Source: Bacteroidales bacterium (GTDB taxonomy: Bacteria; Bacteroidota; Bacteroidia; Bacteroidales; UBA1402). Taken from it: 11,408 nt of DNA. The notes beneath the pieces were generated by a model, which worked only from the letters and a program-made list of their open reading frames with translations, was not told the origin of the DNA and did no database searches. Position 1 is the first letter of the stretch; each line of letters opens with the position of its first letter. The translations under genes and the position numbers were made by a program. The stretch is from the NCBI GenBank assembly GCA_012511135.1, contig JAAZGQ010000134.1:1-11408 (forward strand). Direction: 5' to 3'. This document shows positions 7,142 through 11,408 of this stretch, piece after piece.

Positions 7142-9322
7142 TTAGTTTCCGAATTCAGAAATAAATTTGATACGAACCAGGCGAATTTCTTCTTCGGTGT
7201 AATCTCCTCCCAGCACGTCCATGGCTTCCTGGATGCTGTCGCTGGATGATTCTTTGAAGTAATCGAAGACCTCTTCGATATGTTCTTCGTCCATCACTTC
7301 CATCAGAAAGTAGGAGATGTTTATTTTGGTGCCTGAGTAAACAATCGCTTCGATTTCGTCGAGCAGCTCCGAAAAACCCAGCCCTTTGGTATTGGCCAGA
7401 TCGTCCAAAGCCACCTTACGGTCAATGGCCTGAATGATGGAAACTTTCAGTTTTGATTTGTTGGCAACGGTGCGGACACGCAAATCTTCGGGACGTTCAA
7501 TTTCGTTTTCTTCCACGTGAATCTTGATGAGTGAAAGAAATTCCTGTCCGTAACGTTTTGCCTTGCCGGCTCCAACCCCCGGGATATTCTGCAATTCATC
7601 CATAGTAACAGGGTAGGTGGTAGCCATGGCTTCCAGCGAGGGATCCTGAAAAATCACGTAGGGAGGAAGGTTGAGTTGCTTGGAGATTTTCTTGCGTAAA
7701 TTCTTGAGCATGGAAAACATGATGGGATCCACTGCGCTGGTAGCACTGCCGTGCATTTGCATGTCCTCTTCCATTTCGTCGTAATCAACTTGTTCGGTCA
7801 CTTTGAAACTACAAGGTTTGTCGAGGAACTTTTTGCCGGCAGCGGTAATCTTAAGCAAACCGTAATTTTCAATTTCCTTGTCAAGATATCCATCAATAAG
7901 AGCTTGACGAATAACTGAATTCCAGAGTTTTTCTCCCTCTTCGGCTCCCATGCCGAACAATTCCAACTCGTTGTGTTTATAGGAAACAACGTCTGTAGTT
8001 TCGTTGCCCAGCAAAACATCAATGACATGATCTGTTTTGAATTTTTCTTTAACCGCAATAACGGTTTCCAAAACCATAGATAGTAATTCCTGAGCTTCCA
8101 CTTGTTTTTTGGGATTTATACAATTGTCACAACTGCCACAGTTCTCTTTGTTATAAGTTTCTCCGAAGTAATGTAGCAAGGATTTCCTTCTGCACACTGA
8201 AGATTCGGCATAAGCTGCGGTTTCCAGTAAAAGTTCTTTGCCGATTTCCTGTTCGGCAATCGGTTTTCCCTGCATAAATTTATCGAGTTTTTGCAGATCC
8301 TTGTTGGAATAAAAGACCAGGCAATGTCCTTCTCCGTCGTCGCGTCCGGCTCGTCCGGTTTCCTGATAATAGCCTTCGAGGCTTTTGGGGATATCGTAAT
8401 GAATCACAAAACGTACATCCGATTTGTCTATGCCCATCCCAAAAGCGATAGTTGCAACAATAACATCGACCCGTTCCATCAAAAAAGCGTCCTGATTGGC
8501 TGTTCTGGTTTGTGAATCCATTCCGGCGTGATAAGCGAGTGCCTTAATGCCGTTTACCTGGAGGGTTTCGGCTAGTTTCTCGACTTTTTTGCGACTCAGG
8601 CAGTAAATGATACCCGATTTCCCTGAATTAGCCTTAATGTATTTGATAATGTCTTTATCGATACTCGATGTTTTAGGCCTTACCTCGTAAAAAAGATTGG
8701 GACGGTTGAAGGATGATTTAAAAACCGTAGCATCGGTCATTCCCAGGTTTTTTTGAATATCATGTTGTACCTTGGGAGTGGCGGTGGCTGTCAGCGCTAC
8801 GATAGGAGCTCTGCCGATCTCGTTGATCAGCGGGCGGATACGTCGGTATTCCGGTCTGAAATCATGTCCCCACTCAGAGATGCAATGAGCTTCGTCTACA
8901 GCAAAAAGGGAAATGGGAATTTGTTTTAGGAAATCGATGTTTTCTACTTTGGTGAGAGACTCGGGAGCCACGTAGAGTAATTTGGTTTTGCCCGACAAAA
9001 TATCGTTACGCACCTGGTCTATGGCAGCTTTATTTAAGGAGGAGTTTATAAAATGAGCTATGCCATCCTCATCACTGAAATTACGCATGGAATCCACCTG
9101 ATTCTTCATCAGGGCGATAAGAGGTGAAATAACTATTGCCGTTCCTTTCATTAGCAGGGAAGGCAATTGGTAACAGAGAGATTTTCCACCTCCGGTCGGC
9201 ATGAGCACAAAAGTATCCCTGCCTGCCATTATGTTCCGGATGATAGCTTCTTGATTTCCTTTGAAAGTGTCGAATCCAAAATACAATTTGAGATTTTCAG
9301 CCAAAGGATTGGATTTTGCCAT
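7142..9322 (-). CDS. recQ: ATP-dependent 3'-5' DNA helicase RecQ
   Basis: RecQ unwinds DNA in recombination and replication-fork repair. This 726-aa protein carries all superfamily 2 helicase motifs: MPTGGGKS (41-48, Walker A), DEAH (143-146) within AVDEAHCISEWGHDFRPEYR, LTATATP (177-183), a YHAGMD motif (264-269) and QETGRAGRDD (320-329). The zinc-binding cysteines are C377, C395, C398 and C401. A winged-helix (RQC) region follows at about 407-505, then an HRDC domain at about 534-603 including LPPYVIFQDPSLEAMA and the helix-hairpin-like NIPGVGAGKAKRYG. About 120 further residues (606-726) form an acidic, helical C-terminal extension absent from E. coli RecQ (about 610 aa) that may be a helix-turn-helix module. 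The ATG at 9322 gives the normal RecQ N terminus. It follows clpX with a 95-nt gap holding its own probable promoter. Confidence 0.97.
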   Translation of the reverse strand: MAKSNPLAENLKLYFGFDTFKGNQEAIIRNIMAGRDTFVLMPTGGGKSLCYQLPSLLMKGTAIVISPLIALMKNQVDSMRNFSDEDGIAHFINSSLNKAAIDQVRNDILSGKTKLLYVAPESLTKVENIDFLKQIPISLFAVDEAHCISEWGHDFRPEYRRIRPLINEIGRAPIVALTATATPKVQHDIQKNLGMTDATVFKSSFNRPNLFYEVRPKTSSIDKDIIKYIKANSGKSGIIYCLSRKKVEKLAETLQVNGIKALAYHAGMDSQTRTANQDAFLMERVDVIVATIAFGMGIDKSDVRFVIHYDIPKSLEGYYQETGRAGRDDGEGHCLVFYSNKDLQKLDKFMQGKPIAEQEIGKELLLETAAYAESSVCRRKSLLHYFGETYNKENCGSCDNCINPKKQVEAQELLSMVLETVIAVKEKFKTDHVIDVLLGNETTDVVSYKHNELELFGMGAEEGEKLWNSVIRQALIDGYLDKEIENYGLLKITAAGKKFLDKPCSFKVTEQVDYDEMEEDMQMHGSATSAVDPIMFSMLKNLRKKISKQLNLPPYVIFQDPSLEAMATTYPVTMDELQNIPGVGAGKAKRYGQEFLSLIKIHVEENEIERPEDLRVRTVANKSKLKVSIIQAIDRKVALDDLANTKGLGFSELLDEIEAIVYSGTKINISYFLMEVMDEEHIEEVFDYFKESSSDSIQEAMDVLGGDYTEEEIRLVRIKFISEFGN

Positions 9323-9345
9323 AGCTACATTTTTTTTGCTGAAAA

Positions 9346-9378
9346 CAAATTTAAAAACAAATCTTTCAGAATTCCAAT
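9346..9378 (-). promoter_or_regulatory. Putative recQ promoter (Bacteroidota-type)
   Basis: Reading the minus strand, the 95-nt clpX-recQ gap contains ATTG (9375-9378), 21 nt, then TAAATTTG (9346-9353), an exact match to the TAnnTTTG -7 consensus at about the usual spacing from a TTG-containing -33 element. The -7 element ends 23 nt before the recQ ATG, leaving a short leader without a Shine-Dalgarno sequence. The rest of the gap is AT-rich. I see no strong hairpin plus U-run, so read-through from clpX into recQ is possible. Confidence 0.5.
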
Positions 9379-9417
9379 AAATAAAGGAAAAAACAAGAAT
9401 TATTTTTTTAATAGGTA

Positions 9418-10653
9418 TTATTGGACCTTGAGCCTGGCCTGATTTGCTGCCTCAATTTTGGATTGAGCGTATTTTAGATCAATACTTATATTCTTTTTTT
9501 GTCTGGATGGGGTTTCGTACATGATGTCCATCATTATGGTCTCAGCAATGGAACGCAGCCCTCTGGCACCAAGCTTGAATTCAATAGCCTTGTCAACTAT
9601 GTATTCAAGAACTTCTGGCTTGAAACTCAAGCTTACCTCATCCATTTCGAAGAGTTTTGTGTATTGCTTGATAATTGAGTTTCTGGGTTCTGTCAGAATG
9701 GCCCGTAAAGCTTTACGGTCCAGGGCTTCCAGGTAAGTAAGTACAGGTAACCTTCCAATTATTTCAGGAATCATTCCAAAGGCCTTGAGATCTTGGGGCG
9801 CAATGTATTGCAACAGATTTTCCCGGTCAATTCTGGCTTTTTCCTTAGAAGCGCCAAATCCAACCACCTGCGTGTTTAAGCGTGCTGCTATCTTTTTTTC
9901 GATACCGTCGAAGGCGCCTCCACAAATAAACAAAATATGCTGAGTGTTAACGGCAATCATTTTTTGCTCGGGATGTTTACGACCTCCCTGAGGCGGCACA
10001 TTCACCACCGAGCCTTCGAGCAATTTCAGCAGGCCTTGCTGTACCCCTTCGCCACTGACGTCCCGGGTTATAGAGGGATTGTCGCTTTTGCGTGCAATTT
10101 TGTCTATCTCGTCGATAAAAACGATGCCCTTTTCGGCGGCAGCAACATCATAGTCAGCGACCTGAAGCAGGCGTGTCAGCAGGCTTTCGATGTCTTCGCC
10201 CACGTAGCCGGCTTCGGTCAGCACCGTAGCGTCCACGATGGTAAAAGGTACCTTCAATTTTTTGGCTATGGTTTTTGCCAGCAGGGTTTTGCCCGTACCG
10301 GTAGCCCCTACCATGATTATGTTCGATTTTTCGATCTCTACTTCGTCGTCCTTTTTTGTTTGCATCAACCTTTTGTAATGGTTGTAGACAGAAACAGAAA
10401 GGAATTTTTTGGCTTCTTCCTGGCCAATAACATACTGATCCAGAAAAGATTTAATTTCTTTGGGTTTGGGCAAATCTCCGGCTTCGAGTTTAAACTGCTC
10501 CTTTTTTGATGATCCAAGGATTTCTTTGCTCATTTCGTGCGCCCTTTCGGCACAGTCTTCACAAATATGAGCCGATATTCCCGAAATCAGGAGTTTAACT
10601 TCCTTGCGCGATCTGCCGCAAAAACCACATTTGTCCGTAGAGTTTTTGGCCAT
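9418..10653 (-). CDS. clpX: ATP-dependent Clp protease ATP-binding subunit ClpX
   Basis: ClpX is the hexameric AAA+ unfoldase that selects, unfolds and threads substrates into ClpP. At 411 aa it has normal family length. The N-terminal zinc domain has C9, C12, C31 and C34. The AAA+ core shows Walker A GATGTGKT (116-123), pore loop 1 GYVG (149-152), Walker B IVFIDEID (177-184), pore motif GGRKH (223-227), and the arginine/sensor region FIGR-like IIGR (298-301) and GARGLRSI (362-369). The ClpP-docking tripeptide, IGF in E. coli, reads VGF at 264-266, a mild variation. The ATG at 10653 lies 1 nt after the clpP stop (TAA-A-ATG), so the two subunits of one machine are almost surely co-transcribed and probably translationally coupled. 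Confidence 0.98.
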   Translation of the reverse strand: MAKNSTDKCGFCGRSRKEVKLLISGISAHICEDCAERAHEMSKEILGSSKKEQFKLEAGDLPKPKEIKSFLDQYVIGQEEAKKFLSVSVYNHYKRLMQTKKDDEVEIEKSNIIMVGATGTGKTLLAKTIAKKLKVPFTIVDATVLTEAGYVGEDIESLLTRLLQVADYDVAAAEKGIVFIDEIDKIARKSDNPSITRDVSGEGVQQGLLKLLEGSVVNVPPQGGRKHPEQKMIAVNTQHILFICGGAFDGIEKKIAARLNTQVVGFGASKEKARIDRENLLQYIAPQDLKAFGMIPEIIGRLPVLTYLEALDRKALRAILTEPRNSIIKQYTKLFEMDEVSLSFKPEVLEYIVDKAIEFKLGARGLRSIAETIMMDIMYETPSRQKKNISIDLKYAQSKIEAANQARLKVQ

Positions 10654-10654
10654 T

Positions 10655-11320
10655 TTATTTGCTCTTCAACATCACCTCGTCAATCATACCGTAATCTTTG
10701 GCTTCGGTGGCTGTCATCCAATAATCACGGTCGGAATCCTTCTCGATTTGTTCAACATTTTGTCCTGAATGAGAGGAGATAATGGAATACAATTCTTTTT
10801 TGATCTTTTGAATTTCTCTCACCGTGATTTCCATATCGGAAGCCTGGCCCTGAACTCCTCCCATGGGCTGATGTATCATTACCCTGGAATGTTTCAAAGC
10901 AAAGCGTTTGCCTTTGGAGCCGGCGACCAGAAGAACGGCGGCCATCGAAGCGGCCATACCCGTGCAAATAGTAGAGACATCGCTGGAAATAAACTGCATA
11001 GTGTCGTAAATCCCCAAGCCGGCGTAAACAGCACCTCCCGGAGAATTCAGATACAAGGAAATGTCTTTGCCAGGGTCTGCAGAATCCAGATAAAGCAGCT
11101 GTGCCTGTACTACGTTGGCTGTATAATCGTCTACCTGAGTGCCCAAAAAGATGATGCGATCCATCATCAGACGTGAAAACACATCCATTTGAGCTACATT
11201 TAGTTGTCTCTCTTCAATAATAGTAGGAGAAATATAGCTGCTGGTAATTTTTGAATATTGATCCAAGGCCATACCATCCATTCCTAAATGGCCGGTGGCG
11301 TATTTTCTGAAATCGTTCAT
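10655..11320 (-). CDS. clpP: ATP-dependent Clp protease proteolytic subunit ClpP
   Basis: ClpP is the tetradecameric serine protease that degrades polypeptides delivered by ClpX. The 221-aa product has the catalytic triad Ser125 (GMAASMAAVLL), His150 (MIHQPMGG) and Asp199 (DSDRDYWM). Oligomer and substrate-groove motifs are also present (LYLNSPGG, ICTGMAAS). About 30 residues precede the conserved TIIEERQLNVAQMDVFSRL core, which fits a cleaved propeptide. I chose the ATG at 11320, giving MNDFRKYATG, 5 nt after the upstream stop; an in-frame TTG at 11329 would overlap the preceding gene and is unlikely. Order tig-clpP-clpX is the widespread bacterial arrangement. Confidence 0.98.
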   Translation of the reverse strand: MNDFRKYATGHLGMDGMALDQYSKITSSYISPTIIEERQLNVAQMDVFSRLMMDRIIFLGTQVDDYTANVVQAQLLYLDSADPGKDISLYLNSPGGAVYAGLGIYDTMQFISSDVSTICTGMAASMAAVLLVAGSKGKRFALKHSRVMIHQPMGGVQGQASDMEITVREIQKIKKELYSIISSHSGQNVEQIEKDSDRDYWMTATEAKDYGMIDEVMLKSK

Positions 11321-11325
11321 GCTTT

Positions 11326-11408
11326 TCAATTTTCGTAAAGTTTATTGAATTCTTCGGCTGTTATAGTCTTTTCGTTCAACTTAACAACAGACTTGAGGTA
11401 GTCAGCGA
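11326..11408 (-). CDS. tig: C-terminal end of a protein consistent with trigger factor (partial)
   Basis: The window edge holds the last 26 codons and TGA stop of a gene reading into clpP. The residues ADYLKSVVKLNEKTITAEEF, then NKLYEN, form a helical, charged tail. That tail, together with the invariable placement of trigger factor just before clpP-clpX in many bacteria, suggests the ribosome-bound folding chaperone Tig. The fragment is too short for a motif-based proof, so the name rests largely on gene order. The stop is 5 nt before the clpP ATG, suggesting a shared transcript. Confidence 0.7.
   Translation of the reverse strand, partial: ADYLKSVVKLNEKTITAEEFNKLYEN

Noticed and set aside
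9323..9417. Rho-independent terminator between clpX and recQ
   Set aside because: The gap is AT-rich with T-runs, but I find no GC-containing stem of useful length before a U-run on the minus strand.
9937..10509. 190-codon open frame on the plus strand
   Set aside because: It is antisense to the well-conserved ATPase core of clpX and its product shows no family motif; a by-product of codon use on the other strand.
1..11408. Defence island, mobile element, CRISPR or phage genes
   Set aside because: All genes are recognisable housekeeping or envelope genes except one small membrane protein; there are no integrases, transposases, terminal repeats or repeat arrays.

Overview
The window looks like chromosomal core-genome DNA from a member of the Bacteroidota, most likely Bacteroidales or a close relative. 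Four things suggest this: an OstA-like protein beside several periplasmic parvulins, a long (~726 aa) RecQ, the near absence of Shine-Dalgarno sequences, and short intergenic gaps carrying TAnnTTTG-type -7 promoter elements. Genus cannot be told from the sequence alone. All ten genes lie on the minus strand, so transcription runs from high to low coordinates. Almost every base is coding; the largest gene-free gap is 95 bases. I see no mobile element, CRISPR array, tRNA, rRNA or frameshift.

In transcription order, the first block (11408 to 9418) is cytosolic protein quality control. It holds the last 26 codons of a protein that fits trigger factor (tig), then clpP (Ser/His/Asp protease) and clpX (zinc-finger AAA+ unfoldase). 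The spacings are 5 and 1 nt, so they are probably co-transcribed. A 95-nt AT-rich gap with a good Bacteroidota-type promoter then leads into recQ (9322 to 7142), a DNA helicase with zinc, winged-helix and HRDC regions plus a C-terminal extension.

The second block (7089 to 1) is an envelope-biogenesis run. It has a 640-aa protein with two intact and one worn parvulin domain, a 299-aa SurA-like protein with no recognisable parvulin motif, and a 449-aa SurA-like protein with two half-degenerate parvulin domains. These are followed by a 545-aa OstA/LptA-like protein, a 99-aa basic protein with a C-terminal membrane anchor, and the first 314 codons of mutL. Junctions within this block are very tight (4-nt overlap, 1 nt, 1 nt, 11-nt overlap), which suggests translational coupling. 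Outer-membrane protein chaperones next to an LPS-transport-type protein recall the E. coli lptD-surA operon. MutL at the end is probably a passenger of the transcript.

I do not find a clearly novel multi-gene system. The points most worth following are the graded decay of parvulin domains across three adjacent chaperone genes, the small membrane-anchored protein wedged between ostA-like and mutL, and a 16-bp inverted repeat in the promoter region ahead of the chaperone operon.
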